The position numbers were made by a program, and so were the translations under genes. 64,000 nucleotides of DNA. Origin: Corynebacterium poyangense. Its GTDB lineage: Bacteria > Actinomycetota > Actinomycetes > Mycobacteriales > Mycobacteriaceae. Location: assembly GCF_014522205.1 (NCBI RefSeq), contig NZ_CP046884.1:1178001-1242000 (forward strand). The letters are read 5' to 3'. Shown piece after piece: positions 16,461 through 27,829 of this stretch. The first letter of the stretch is position 1. The number at the start of each line of letters is the position of its first letter. The notes beneath the pieces were generated by a model. It had not been told where the DNA came from. It saw only the letters and a program-made list of their open reading frames with translations, and made no database searches.

Positions 16461-17386
16461 GCACCCGGCGAGTTTTGCTGGTGCCGCACACCGGCCGTAA
16501 AGATAATGTTGCAGCTGCTGCCCGCGCTGCTGAACTTTTGCAGGCAGCAGGAATTGAGGTGCCGGTGTTAGTTCATCAAGACCCAGCACCTATTGATAAT
16601 GATCCAATTCTTTCCGCTTTGGAGCGACGTCACCACAATGCGCACGCCACTGAGGGTGCTGAACTGGTGCTGGTATTAGGGGGAGACGGAACCTTTCTTA
16701 GAGCAGCAGATTTAGCTCATAGCGCGGACTTGCCGGTGTTAGGAATTAATCTGGGTCACGTTGGTTTTCTTGCAGAATGGGAAGCCGAGTCCTTAGACGA
16801 GGCTATTGAACGAGTGATAGACCGAGATTATCGAGTCGAAGAAAGAATGACCTTAGCGGTCACGGTTCGGGATGAAGCTGGAACTATTGTCAACACCGGA
16901 TGGGCGCTCAATGAGGTCAGCGTTGAAAATCTCAACCGCTCTGGGGTACTAGATGCTGTGCTGGAAATTGATTCCCGTCCGGTGAGTTCTTTTGGGTGCG
17001 ACGGTGTGCTGATCTCTACTCCCACCGGTTCTACCGCTTATGCTTTTTCCGCAGGTGGACCAGTTCTTTGGCCAGAATTAGACGCTATTTTAGTGGTCCC
17101 CAATAACGCTCATGCTCTTTTCACTAAACCGTTAGTTGTCAGTCCTCAATCAACGGTCGCCGTGGAATCGATTTCGCCGACGTGTGCCGCAGCAGTGTTG
17201 ATGGATGGTTTTCGTTCGGTAGCTTTGCCGTCGGGCGCTAGGGTAGAAGTAGCTCGAGGTCCGCGTCCAGTGCGATGGGTGCGATTGGATGATAAGCCGT
17301 TTACCGACCGGTTAGTGACGAAACTGCGCTTACCGGTTGAGGGCTGGCGTGGCCCTCGCAGTGGAGGAAACCGCTCAAAGCATTAG
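16457..17386 (+). CDS. nadK: NAD kinase
   Basis: A 309-residue ATP (or polyphosphate)-dependent NAD kinase that supplies NADP. The diagnostic GGDGTFLRAAD motif, INLGHVGFLAEWE, and the downstream STPTGSTAYAFSAGGP loop are all present. The ATG overlaps the tlyA stop and follows GGAAGG. It lies immediately upstream of recN, the usual actinobacterial order. Confidence 0.96.
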   Translation: MSTRRVLLVPHTGRKDNVAAAARAAELLQAAGIEVPVLVHQDPAPIDNDPILSALERRHHNAHATEGAELVLVLGGDGTFLRAADLAHSADLPVLGINLGHVGFLAEWEAESLDEAIERVIDRDYRVEERMTLAVTVRDEAGTIVNTGWALNEVSVENLNRSGVLDAVLEIDSRPVSSFGCDGVLISTPTGSTAYAFSAGGPVLWPELDAILVVPNNAHALFTKPLVVSPQSTVAVESISPTCAAAVLMDGFRSVALPSGARVEVARGPRPVRWVRLDDKPFTDRLVTKLRLPVEGWRGPRSGGNRSKH

Positions 17387-17398
17387 AGGGTAGGTGCC

Positions 17399-19150
17399 AT
17401 GCTTGCGGATATCGCGTTATGGAATCTGGGAGTTATCCCCGAGGCTTCGGTTGAGTTCAGTCCGGGGCTAACCGTCCTCACCGGTGAAACTGGTGCCGGG
17501 AAAACCATGGTGGTCACCGGATTGCGGCTATTGACCGGCGGCCGAGCAGATGCTTCTCGAGTTCGTACGGGGGCAGATCGTGCAGTGGTGGAAGGGCATT
17601 TTCACGTCGATGGGTTATCGCAGTCCCAAGCTGATACGGTTGCCGCCATTGTCAATAATGCCGGGGGGAGTGGAGATGATGGGGAATATATAGTTTCTCG
17701 TCATGTGAGTGCCGCTGGTCGTTCACGCGCCCATGTTGGCGGGCGGAGTGTTCCAGCCGCAACATTAAAAGAGTTCGCGGAGCAGTTAGTCACTATCCAT
17801 GGTCAGAATGATCAATTGCGACTATTGTCTCCTGAGCGTCAACGAGAGGCTTTGGATCGTTGTTCCCCGGATATTCCGCCATTGTCGGCGTCATATCGGA
17901 AGGCCTATCAGCATTGGCAGGAATTGCGAAAAATCTGGCAGCAGCGAACATCACAGCGTCGCGAGATTGCGCAAGAAGTTGATCGGCTTCGTTTTGCTAT
18001 CGGGGAAATTGATGCGGTAGATCCGCAACCCGGGGAAGATCGTGAACTGGTAGATAGTATCCGACGCCTCCAGGACGTCGATTCGCTCAGAGAAGAAGCT
18101 TCCCTTGCTTGGGCAGCTATTGATGGTGCCGAAGTACTAGGTGGGATTGAGGATGAAGATCATGCCGCTAGTACCCGGTTAGGTCAAGCTCAAACCACGT
18201 TGGCAAATAGTGAGGATCCCGTTTTACAAGAGCTGGCCACGAAGCTGGGGGCAATCACTGCTGAGTTAAGTGAAATTTCGGCAGAACTAGGAAGTTTTCT
18301 TAGTGATCTTCCTGCCGACCCAGAGCAATTAGAACTGTTACTTCAGAGGCAACAGGAGCTGAAAACTTTAACGAGAAAGTATGCCCCGGATTGTGCTGGG
18401 GTGGTGAAGTGGCGGGAGAAGGCGCGAAAAAAGTTGTCGGCTTTGGATATCTCGCCAGAAGCGCTCGATCAATTGCAACGTGATCTGGACCAGGCAGAAA
18501 AGAAGATGGTGGCGGCGGGGGCAAAGCTCAGCGCAGCGCGACGCGCGACAGCTCAACGAGTCGCTAAAGATGTCACCGACGAGCTTCATGGACTCGCGAT
18601 GCCGCACTCGAGCTTGGAGATTGCAGTAGCAGAAACTGCCCCTGGACCATTTGGCTTAGATGAGGTGGAGCTACGGCTGGCTGCAGCGAGCGGATTAGAA
18701 TCGCGGCCGCTTGCCGCTATCGCCTCCGGTGGTGAGCTTTCTCGAGTGATGTTGGCTCTAGAAGTTATCTTGTCTCAAGCAAGTCAGGGAATGACCCTTG
18801 TTTTTGATGAAGTCGACGCGGGAGTCGGCGGAAAAGCTGCCGTGGAAATCGGAAGACGTTTAGCCCGTTTAGCCACCCGCCACCAGGTCATAGTCGTCAC
18901 TCATCTCCCCCAAGTGGCAGCCTATGCAGATGTCCATATCCATGTGGCTAAAGAAAGTGCATCTGATTCGGTGCGCTCGGAGGTTGAAGTGCTAAGCGAA
19001 GATCGTCGAGTTGCGGAATTGGCTCGAATGCTCGCAGGGCTCGACGATACTGCCACCGGTAGAGCTCATGCTTTAGAACTTTATCGTCGCGCGCAACAGG
19101 AAAATGCCCAGATGCGGCAGGGTAGCGTCGGCGCGCCTACCGGAAAATAG
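17399..19150 (+). CDS. recN: DNA repair ATPase RecN
   Basis: A 583-residue SMC-like protein. The N-terminal Walker A is GETGAGKTMVV, with the long coiled-coil middle (about residues 150-370) and the C-terminal signature SGGELSRVMLAL followed by Walker B LVFDEVDAGVGG. RecN acts at double-strand breaks with RecA, bringing ends or sister chromatids together. Length is normal. Confidence 0.96.
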   Translation: MLADIALWNLGVIPEASVEFSPGLTVLTGETGAGKTMVVTGLRLLTGGRADASRVRTGADRAVVEGHFHVDGLSQSQADTVAAIVNNAGGSGDDGEYIVSRHVSAAGRSRAHVGGRSVPAATLKEFAEQLVTIHGQNDQLRLLSPERQREALDRCSPDIPPLSASYRKAYQHWQELRKIWQQRTSQRREIAQEVDRLRFAIGEIDAVDPQPGEDRELVDSIRRLQDVDSLREEASLAWAAIDGAEVLGGIEDEDHAASTRLGQAQTTLANSEDPVLQELATKLGAITAELSEISAELGSFLSDLPADPEQLELLLQRQQELKTLTRKYAPDCAGVVKWREKARKKLSALDISPEALDQLQRDLDQAEKKMVAAGAKLSAARRATAQRVAKDVTDELHGLAMPHSSLEIAVAETAPGPFGLDEVELRLAAASGLESRPLAAIASGGELSRVMLALEVILSQASQGMTLVFDEVDAGVGGKAAVEIGRRLARLATRHQVIVVTHLPQVAAYADVHIHVAKESASDSVRSEVEVLSEDRRVAELARMLAGLDDTATGRAHALELYRRAQQENAQMRQGSVGAPTGK

Positions 19151-19176
19151 GTTGATAAGAGGGAAAGATAGGCCGC

Positions 19177-20361
19177 ATGAGTCTGTTCTCCCGCTCTTCT
19201 GATCAACCCGGAACCCACGGCGTTCTTCGTGACTGCACTCCCCACGGTAAAGGGTTCCGGCGCCTGGCTGAGGGAGATATCGCGGTGATTGACTGCCCGG
19301 ATATCTCTCGACGTTTTGCGCAGCGACTCATTGAAGCTAATCCTGCCGTTGTGGTCAACGCTGCCGAATTCTCTACCGGAGCTATTCCCAACTTTGGTCC
19401 CCAAATGCTTCTTAGCGCCGGAGTTGTACTGGTAGAAGGTGTGGGTTCTGATGTTATTCATAGCTTCCGGGATGGCAAGAAAGGTCGAGTTGATGAAGAC
19501 GGTGCGGTGTTTGTCGGGGACCGACACGTCGCAGATGGCACAGTAGTTGATCTCCATCACGCCGAAACAAAATTCGATGAGGCCCAACAGTCCTTGGTGG
19601 ACCACATGGAAGCGTATTTTGGCAACGCTATCCAATTTATTCATTCGGAATCACCGCTACTTATTGATGGTTTGGGTATTCCTGATACGGGAGTCTCCAT
19701 TGAAGGCCGCACAGTGATTGTGGTGTCTCCTATGCCGGATCTTGTGGAAAGATTGGGGAGATTAAAACCTTTTATTCGGGAACAACAGCCACTCATTATC
19801 GGTGTTGATGACGCTGCAGATGTGCTTATACAGGCTGGTTATGACGTCGATATTATTGTCGGCAATCCAGCTGATATCGCTGCGGAAACTCTTCGTAGTG
19901 GTACCAGAGTGGTATTGCCGGCAGAACCGGATGGTCATGCGGCAGGTCTAGAACGCATCCAGGATCTAGGGATAGGGGCTATGACCTTCCCCGCGGCCAC
20001 AGATTCTGCCACGGATCTGGCATTCCTCTTGGCCGAGTTTTATGGGGCAAAGCTCATTGTCAACGTCGGACCTTCTCTTAATCTAGAAACAATTTTTGGC
20101 GATTCCCCTCAATCAAACCCCGCCGCTCTTCTGGTCCGTGCAAAAATGGGTGGAAGACTCGTTGATTCTGAAGCCCTCATCACGATGTACGATGGTCATT
20201 CACATTCGAGTGGGGCTTGGCTCTGGGCTGTTTTAGGAATTATCACTGCCATCGCTGCAATTGTCTTACTAGTTGGTTTGGGTGGTGACGACACTTTCCT
20301 TCACAACCTCATTAACACGTGGAACACAATTGCCTTGACATTCCAAAGCTGGTTCAAATAG
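19177..20361 (+). CDS. steA: SteA-like cell-division/envelope protein
   Basis: 394 residues. The cytoplasmic part resembles the thiamine-pyrophosphokinase-like fold (IIGVDDAADVLIQAGYD, DIIVGNPADI), and a single membrane helix lies near the C-terminus (WAVLGIITAIAAIVLLVGLG). This matches SteA of corynebacteria, described as a septal protein acting with SteB in cell separation and envelope integrity. The start follows AGGGAAAG. steB follows after 20 bases. I infer function from family and neighbour. Confidence 0.85.
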   Translation: MSLFSRSSDQPGTHGVLRDCTPHGKGFRRLAEGDIAVIDCPDISRRFAQRLIEANPAVVVNAAEFSTGAIPNFGPQMLLSAGVVLVEGVGSDVIHSFRDGKKGRVDEDGAVFVGDRHVADGTVVDLHHAETKFDEAQQSLVDHMEAYFGNAIQFIHSESPLLIDGLGIPDTGVSIEGRTVIVVSPMPDLVERLGRLKPFIREQQPLIIGVDDAADVLIQAGYDVDIIVGNPADIAAETLRSGTRVVLPAEPDGHAAGLERIQDLGIGAMTFPAATDSATDLAFLLAEFYGAKLIVNVGPSLNLETIFGDSPQSNPAALLVRAKMGGRLVDSEALITMYDGHSHSSGAWLWAVLGIITAIAAIVLLVGLGGDDTFLHNLINTWNTIALTFQSWFK

Positions 20362-20381
20362 TCCCGGAGGGTTAAATACAG

Positions 20382-21326
20382 ATGGCACACAATAAAGGAC
20401 AAGGACGTAGTGGGTTTCTGATTGCCGGTCTAGGTTTCGGGGTGGCTGCGGGAACACTTCTGGGAGCTTTAGTGATTAGCCCGGCCACCGCGGGTCTGGG
20501 CGATGGCGGGGCAAATAAGGCCCAACTCGCTGAGGCTGAGGATCACGCCAAAATTGCCGAAGCTCAAGCTAACAGTGCGGATAGCGTCGTTTCCGAATTA
20601 GCTTCCGATGCGGTCAAAGGAACACTCGACGGAAAACCGGTCCTGGTAATCCGGACCAATGACGCCACTGATGATGATGTGAACGCTATCAATAACTTGC
20701 TGAAATCTTCTGGAGCAGAAAACGCGGGCACATTGAAGCTCACCGAGCTTTTCTCCAGCAGTAATGGGGTAGATCGTCTCAAGTCCATTGTGGCTAATAC
20801 CCTTCCTGCCGGCGCGCAACTTAATACCAAAGATTTAGATCCTGGAACGCATGCTGGTGATGCCCTCGGAGCAGCTTTGCTATTAAAACCAGATAGCAAT
20901 GACCCTATTGCCTCCGATAATGATCGAAAATTATTATTAGAAGCCCTCAAAGGCGAAGGATTTATCGATTATCAGGATGGGTCAATTAAACCTGCCCGAG
21001 CTGTGGTGATTGTTAACGGTGATAGTGATGGTAGTGGGGAGAGCAGCTTTGCCAGCGGCATGTTAAGTAATTTCAGCCGAGCCCTTGCCGTCCAGTCAAA
21101 AGCTACGGTGGTTGCCGGTAGAATCCATACTGCTAGTGATAGTGGTGTCATTGGTCAACTGCGTGGTTCCAACATCAAAGAAATCTCCACCGTGGATTCC
21201 CTGGATCAGGACTGGGCTCGCCTAGCTACTGTCTTGGCTATTAATGAGTTATTACAAGGCAAGCACGGCAATTATGGTGCTGCTGCGTCTGCCGATGCGG
21301 CGGTTCCGAAACTGTCAAAGGGCTGA
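20382..21326 (+). CDS. steB: SteB-like membrane protein (copper transporter MctB family)
   Basis: 314 residues, with an N-terminal membrane helix (FLIAGLGFGVAAGTLLGALV) followed by a helical stretch rich in Ala/Glu (about residues 45-70) and a large extracellular domain. The family is the one named for mycobacterial MctB, a copper-linked outer membrane protein, but next to steA the corynebacterial role is as SteB in cell separation. I see no clear copper motif. GGAGGG lies 11 bases before the ATG. Confidence 0.82.
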   Translation: MAHNKGQGRSGFLIAGLGFGVAAGTLLGALVISPATAGLGDGGANKAQLAEAEDHAKIAEAQANSADSVVSELASDAVKGTLDGKPVLVIRTNDATDDDVNAINNLLKSSGAENAGTLKLTELFSSSNGVDRLKSIVANTLPAGAQLNTKDLDPGTHAGDALGAALLLKPDSNDPIASDNDRKLLLEALKGEGFIDYQDGSIKPARAVVIVNGDSDGSGESSFASGMLSNFSRALAVQSKATVVAGRIHTASDSGVIGQLRGSNIKEISTVDSLDQDWARLATVLAINELLQGKHGNYGAAASADAAVPKLSKG

Positions 21327-23109
<1,783 letters not shown>

Positions 23110-23115
23110 GCGATT

Positions 23116-23796
23116 ATGGCTGCTGCAGCTCAACACAAATTTCAGGCACATGAGTCTGAAGTTTTAGTGGACGCTCCAATTTTGGCTCTTCGACGTGACC
23201 AGGTAGAAATGCCAGGTGGCAAGAAGAGTGCTCGAGAAATTGTGGAACATTTTGGGGCTGTGGCAGTGGTCGCGTATCGTCCCGGTGATGCACAGGATCC
23301 AGGATCCGGAGAGATTGCCCTGGTCCGCCAATATCGACAGTGTGTTGCTCAGCGACTACTTGAGCTGCCGGCAGGAATTCTTGATCTGGCCCAAGAAGAA
23401 GAGTTGCATTGTGCTCAACGAGAGTTGCAAGAAGAGGCGGGACTTGCAGCAAAAGACTGGCGAGTGTTAGTGGATCTGGTAACCAGTCCTGGGTTTTGCG
23501 ATGAGGCGGTACGAGTCTATCTAGCGCAAGAGCTAGAGGATGTGCCACAACCAGAAGCAGAGGATGAGGAAGCCGATATGGTTGTGGAATGGGTCCCTTT
23601 ATCTACGGCGGTTTCTTCTATCATGCGAGGTGAGATCGTCAATTCTATTGCCATCGCCGGAATATTTGCCGCTGCTGAGGTAGTGTCGGGCCGTAGCGTT
23701 GCTCGCCCAGTTTCTACCCCATTTGCCTTACGTCCGCAGCGTCTTGCCCAGCGAAGAATTGCTCAAGGTATAGGCCCAGATCTGAAGAAACTGTGA
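23116..23796 (+). CDS. Nudix hydrolase, ADP-ribose pyrophosphatase type
   Basis: 226 residues. The Nudix box is visible as [24 protein letters not shown] in outline (REL-EEAG intact, one extra residue in the first loop), preceded by [17 protein letters not shown], which is typical of ADP-ribose pyrophosphatases. It probably hydrolyses ADP-ribose or a related sugar nucleotide. It starts six bases after pyrG and overlaps xerD by four. Confidence 0.85.
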   Translation: MAAAAQHKFQAHESEVLVDAPILALRRDQVEMPGGKKSAREIVEHFGAVAVVAYRPGDAQDPGSGEIALVRQYRQCVAQRLLELPAGILDLAQEEELHCAQRELQEEAGLAAKDWRVLVDLVTSPGFCDEAVRVYLAQELEDVPQPEAEDEEADMVVEWVPLSTAVSSIMRGEIVNSIAIAGIFAAAEVVSGRSVARPVSTPFALRPQRLAQRRIAQGIGPDLKKL

Positions 23797-24698
23797 AGAC
23801 TGATCCGGAATCAATAGCCTCGCAATGGTTGAGCCACCTTACCGTTGAGCGTGGCTTATCAGCCAACACTTTAAGCAACTACGAGCGCGATATTTCTCGA
23901 TATTGTTCCTGGTTAACTGATGTAGGGATTAATAATTTCTCTCGCATCACTACCGCTGATGTAGAAAACTATGTTGCCTACCTACGCCGGGAAGGTCTCG
24001 CATCATCTTCGGCGGGGCGTGCGTTAGTGGTAGCGCGAGGACTGCATCGTTTTGCCGTAAGCGAGGGGTATGTCGGAGTGGATGTGGCTCACGACGTCCA
24101 GCCCCCCTCAGGGAGCAAGCATTTGCCCGATACCTTGAGCATTGCAGAGGTAACCAAGCTCATTGAAGCCATTCCCGAAGGTGAAGAAGCCAGCGCAGAA
24201 GACCTGCGTGACCGTGCCTTGTTGGAGTTACTGTATGGGACAGGTGCGCGGATCTCGGAAATTCTAGCTCTTAGCGTCGATGATCTTGACAACTGCGATG
24301 GGATCATCCGATTCCTCGGCAAGGGATCAAAAGAACGTATTGTGCCCGTCGGCGGTAAAGCTATAGCTGCGGCCCACCACTATTTAGTGCGCGGTCGACC
24401 TCAGCTACATAAGGGGAAAACCTCAGCGTTATTCCTCAATAAGCGAGGCGGTCCACTCTCTCGGCAAAGCGCTTGGGCGATTCTGAAAAGCAGCGCGGAG
24501 CGAGCGCATCTACACCAGGACATATCTCCTCATACCCTGCGTCACTCCTTCGCTACCCACCTCCTCGAAGGTGGAGCTGATGTACGCGTGGTGCAGGAAT
24601 TACTAGGTCATTCATCAGTGACAACAACACAAATCTATACTCACATCACCGCTGAAAATCTCCGCGCCGTATGGGCAACGTCTCATCCGAGAGCTTGA
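23793..24698 (+). CDS. xerD: Tyrosine recombinase XerD
   Basis: A 301-residue XerC/D family recombinase. The SAM-like N-terminal domain ([19 protein letters not shown]) and the catalytic residues are visible: Arg in [20 protein letters not shown], and [14 protein letters not shown] with the nucleophile Tyr. With XerC it resolves chromosome dimers at dif. The GTG start overlaps the Nudix stop by four bases. Its place in the pyrG-scpA cluster shows the housekeeping enzyme and not a phage integrase. Confidence 0.94.
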   Translation: MKTDPESIASQWLSHLTVERGLSANTLSNYERDISRYCSWLTDVGINNFSRITTADVENYVAYLRREGLASSSAGRALVVARGLHRFAVSEGYVGVDVAHDVQPPSGSKHLPDTLSIAEVTKLIEAIPEGEEASAEDLRDRALLELLYGTGARISEILALSVDDLDNCDGIIRFLGKGSKERIVPVGGKAIAAAHHYLVRGRPQLHKGKTSALFLNKRGGPLSRQSAWAILKSSAERAHLHQDISPHTLRHSFATHLLEGGADVRVVQELLGHSSVTTTQIYTHITAENLRAVWATSHPRA

Positions 24699-24812
24699 AA
24701 GAACACAGCGAGTGGACCATTATGTGAGCCTTGACTGATGAATCACTCACGGACATGTACTCTATGAGAGAGGGGATCGACGCCCCGGTAAGTCAAGGAA
24801 GAAGGGTTGACT

Positions 24813-25685
24813 GTGAGCGATTCGGGTTTATTTGACGCCCCGGATGTCGAATACGGGCTGACCGGGCGGCCAATTCGGGAACTACCGGAGCCAAAGCCCT
24901 TGGACAAACATGGTCCAGCCAAGATTCTTGCCATGTGCAATCAAAAAGGCGGAGTGGGGAAGACTACGTCCACCATTAATCTGGGAGCGTGCTTAGCCGA
25001 GGTGGGCCGGAAAGTCCTCATGGTTGACCTTGATCCCCAAGGTGCCCTCTCTGCTGGGTTGGGAGTGCGCCACCAAGATTTAGATGTCACTGTCTATAAC
25101 CTCTTAGTCGATCACAGCACCACAGTTCATGGTGCTCTCGTCCACACCTCCATTCCCGGTTTGGATTTAATTCCCGCAAATATCGACCTGTCGGCAGCCG
25201 AAATTCAATTAGTTAATGAGGTGGGACGGGAACAGACTCTGGCTCGAGCTCTTCGACCGGTGATGCGCGATTATGACTACATCATCGTGGATTGCCAACC
25301 CTCCTTAGGCCTATTGACAGTTAATGCCTTAGCCTGCGCCCACGGGGTTATTATCCCCATGGAATGTGAGTTTTTCTCTCTGCGCGGCTTGGCGCTACTG
25401 ACCGACACTGTAGAAAAGGTCCGTGACCGCTTAAATTTCGACTTAGAGATCGTCGGGATTTTGGTGACGATGTTTGATCGCCGGACAAGCCACGCTCGTG
25501 AAGTAATGAGCCGCGTCATTGAAGTTTTTGAAGACAAAGTCTTTGACACAGTTATCACACGGACCGTCCGTTTCCCAGAGACATCAGTAGCAGGAGAACC
25601 CATTACGAGCTGGGCTCCAAAGTCCCAAGGCGCCGAACAGTACCGAGCATTAGCCCGTGAGGTTATTGAGCGGACCACCTTCTGA
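24813..25685 (+). CDS. ParA-family ATPase (scp-linked)
   Basis: About 290 residues. The deviant Walker A CNQKGGVGKTTSTINLG and later VDCQPSLGLLT mark a ParA/Soj-type ATPase. No parB or parS follows; instead scpA and scpB do, so it is the orphan ParA-like protein found beside the condensin genes in actinobacteria rather than the chromosomal parAB near oriC. GTG 24813 is favoured (GGAAGAAGGG six bases upstream); TTG 24807 directly abuts that site. Confidence 0.88.
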   Translation: MSDSGLFDAPDVEYGLTGRPIRELPEPKPLDKHGPAKILAMCNQKGGVGKTTSTINLGACLAEVGRKVLMVDLDPQGALSAGLGVRHQDLDVTVYNLLVDHSTTVHGALVHTSIPGLDLIPANIDLSAAEIQLVNEVGREQTLARALRPVMRDYDYIIVDCQPSLGLLTVNALACAHGVIIPMECEFFSLRGLALLTDTVEKVRDRLNFDLEIVGILVTMFDRRTSHAREVMSRVIEVFEDKVFDTVITRTVRFPETSVAGEPITSWAPKSQGAEQYRALAREVIERTTF

Positions 25686-25719
25686 AAGCCCACCCTAAAA
25701 TCTGGTCTGCCTCGTTGAT

Positions 25720-26547
25720 ATGACGACTACGGAGAACCTGGATGAGCCAGCAGTTCAACCCGAGATCACCGGATTTCGGGTAGCCCTGCACAACTTTGAG
25801 GGCCCCTTTGATCTGTTGTTGCAACTGATTCAGGCACGTCGCTTAGATATTACCGACGTCGCCTTAGCTGAAGTCACTGATGAATTTGTGGCCTATACTC
25901 GCCACCTTGGTGATGCAGCAGACTTGGATGAAACCACACAATTTCTATTAGTGGCAGCCACGCTCCTAGATCTGAAAGCTGCTCGCCTGGTCCCTCATGG
26001 AGAGGTCGACGATGAAGCTGACCTCGAGCTTCTTTCTGCGCGAGATCTGCTTTTTGCTCGTCTTTTACAATATCGTGCTTATAGTCAAGTAGCCGAGAGA
26101 TTCCACCAGTGGCAGCAAGAAGCGCCGCGACGCTATCCTCGTCTCGTAGCTCCGGAAGAAAAGTTCGCGTCCCTCTTACCACCTGTCTATCTGGGACATA
26201 CCCCCCACAGTTTCGCTGAATTGGCTGCCGGGGTTTTTCGACCCCAACCACCGGAAGAAGTGGCGGTGGGGCATATTCATCAAGTCGCCGTAAGCGTTCC
26301 CGAACAAGCAGGTCGGATTCTAGATATTCTCAGCACCGTCGGGCAGAAACAGTGGTTATCTTTTCACTCGCTTACTTCCGATTGTGCGCTATCCATGGAA
26401 ATCATCGGTCGGTTTTTGGCTCTTCTTGAGCTCTATAAGGCCCATGCTGTTGAAGCTCATCAAGAAGAGGCCCTAGCCGAACTAAAAGTTCGCTGGACTG
26501 GGAAGGACGTTGATCCTTCGGTGGTAGCCGCAGCGAACTGGGATTAA
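25720..26547 (+). CDS. scpA: Segregation and condensation protein A
   Basis: A 275-residue kleisin, typical in FRVALHNFEGPFDLLLQLI at residues 19-37 and the C-terminal winged-helix part (AVEAHQEEALAELKVRW). ScpA bridges the Smc heads and binds the ScpB dimer. The upstream region has no good ribosome-binding site. A GNAT gene on the other strand separates it from scpB. Confidence 0.94.
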   Translation: MTTTENLDEPAVQPEITGFRVALHNFEGPFDLLLQLIQARRLDITDVALAEVTDEFVAYTRHLGDAADLDETTQFLLVAATLLDLKAARLVPHGEVDDEADLELLSARDLLFARLLQYRAYSQVAERFHQWQQEAPRRYPRLVAPEEKFASLLPPVYLGHTPHSFAELAAGVFRPQPPEEVAVGHIHQVAVSVPEQAGRILDILSTVGQKQWLSFHSLTSDCALSMEIIGRFLALLELYKAHAVEAHQEEALAELKVRWTGKDVDPSVVAAANWD

Positions 26548-26565
26548 TTATGAAGAAAGTTTTCC

Positions 26566-27129
26566 TTAGGGGCGAGCTTTTAGCAAATCTAAAACCGAGT
26601 CATCTAATGGCCGATCAGCATATATCCGGACATCTGGTTCTTCTGGGTCATCTTCGGTGTTGATTCGTCGGCCTTCCCATTGTGGATCCAATCCAAGCTT
26701 TTCCAAGACGTGGAAAGACGCAGGATGGTTGACGGTGACTCGGGCTGATACTGGAATGTGCGGGTGGCTCCGAGCTGTGGTTTTCAGCGCGGTTTCGCTG
26801 ACTTCGGTGGCATAGCCATATCCCCATTTTTCCGGCCGAAGTCGGTATTTCAAATCCCAAACCTGATTCTCAACCATCTCCACCCCGCCTACCCCGATGA
26901 ACTCGGCAGGTTGGTCTCGGAGGTAGATGGCCCACGGGCCCAGACCATGTTTGTGCCAGCATTCCTGGGCGTGTTCAATCATGGTTTTGGTTTGGCGGGC
27001 TGATTCGTGACGTGCCTGGGGGCGATGCGCCCAAATCCGGGCATCGCTATAAACCTTAAAAGCTTCATCTGCTTGGTTACTGTCCAAAGGCAGAAGAAGC
27101 AGTCGTTCTGTACGTGTGATGCTAGTCAT
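26566..27129 (-). CDS. GNAT-family acetyltransferase
   Basis: 187 residues of a RimJ/RimL-like GNAT: RTERLLLLPL at the start, LGPWAIYLRDQPAEFIGVGG, YRLRPEKWGYGYATEV (acetyl-CoA loop region) and ASFHVLEKLGL. The substrate is unknown. The gene lies between scpA and scpB on the opposite strand, breaking an otherwise tight scp pair. I choose ATG 27129; a TACAAT hexamer ends six bases before this region, so the message may be leaderless. GTG 27147 is an alternative. Confidence 0.82.
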   Translation of the reverse strand: MTSITRTERLLLLPLDSNQADEAFKVYSDARIWAHRPQARHESARQTKTMIEHAQECWHKHGLGPWAIYLRDQPAEFIGVGGVEMVENQVWDLKYRLRPEKWGYGYATEVSETALKTTARSHPHIPVSARVTVNHPASFHVLEKLGLDPQWEGRRINTEDDPEEPDVRIYADRPLDDSVLDLLKARP

Positions 27130-27195
27130 AGAAGTATTGTAGATCACAATAAGAAATGGTGTTCGAATTTTCTCGCGTACTACTAGGATGATGCT

Positions 27196-27759
27196 GTGAC
27201 TTCAGCCGAACCAGAACTTCCCTTAGTGTCTCAGCTGCGATCCCAATTGGAATCAATTCTTCTGGTTGTTGATACCCCAGTGAGTATTGAAACGTTGTCT
27301 CACGCTGTCGATGCTCGCCCGGAGCAAATCTTGATAGAGCTCCGGGAAATCGCCGCGGAATTTACTGCTCGGGGAAGCGGAATAGATCTCCGCGAAACAG
27401 AGGAAGGTTGGCGTTTTTATACCCTCCCCGCTAACTCCGATGCCGTCGAACAGTTTATGCTCGATGGGACTCGCACTCGTCTTTCCCGCGCAGCCCTCGA
27501 AACCCTTGCCGTGATCGCCTATCGTCAGCCCGTTACTCGGGGACAAGTTTCCGCGGTTCGCGGAGTCAATGTTGACGGAGTGATGCGCACTTTACAATTG
27601 CGCGGTCTCATCAAAGAGGTCGACACACCAGAATCGGGCGTTGCTCGCCATTACGCCACCACCGAACTATTCCTTGAACTCTTAGGATTAAATTCTCTCT
27701 CGGAGCTTCCGGAGTTGGCCCCCTTGCTCCCGGATGTGGACTCCATCGAGGACCATTAA
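27196..27759 (+). CDS. scpB: Segregation and condensation protein B
   Basis: A 187-residue protein with two winged-helix domains. Family sequence LSRAALETLAVIAYRQPVTR and VSAVRGVNVDGVMRTL is intact. It forms dimers that bind ScpA in the Smc complex. The start is GTG. rluB follows after 70 bases. Confidence 0.93.
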   Translation: MTSAEPELPLVSQLRSQLESILLVVDTPVSIETLSHAVDARPEQILIELREIAAEFTARGSGIDLRETEEGWRFYTLPANSDAVEQFMLDGTRTRLSRAALETLAVIAYRQPVTRGQVSAVRGVNVDGVMRTLQLRGLIKEVDTPESGVARHYATTELFLELLGLNSLSELPELAPLLPDVDSIEDH

Positions 27760-27829
27760 TTTTTCTGCCTCAATCAGGTAGACTACCTAGGTTATCCATA
27801 TCCATAAGAGAAGAGAGGCACGAGGAAAC

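Noticed and set aside
23793..24698. Tyrosine recombinase as a sign of a prophage or integrative element
   Set aside because: Sequence and neighbours (pyrG, Nudix, parA-like, scpA) identify housekeeping XerD; no phage genes or att repeats are nearby.
24813..25685. ParA-like gene as part of a plasmid-type partition system
   Set aside because: No parB or parS follows. It is the ParA homologue usually found beside scpA/scpB.
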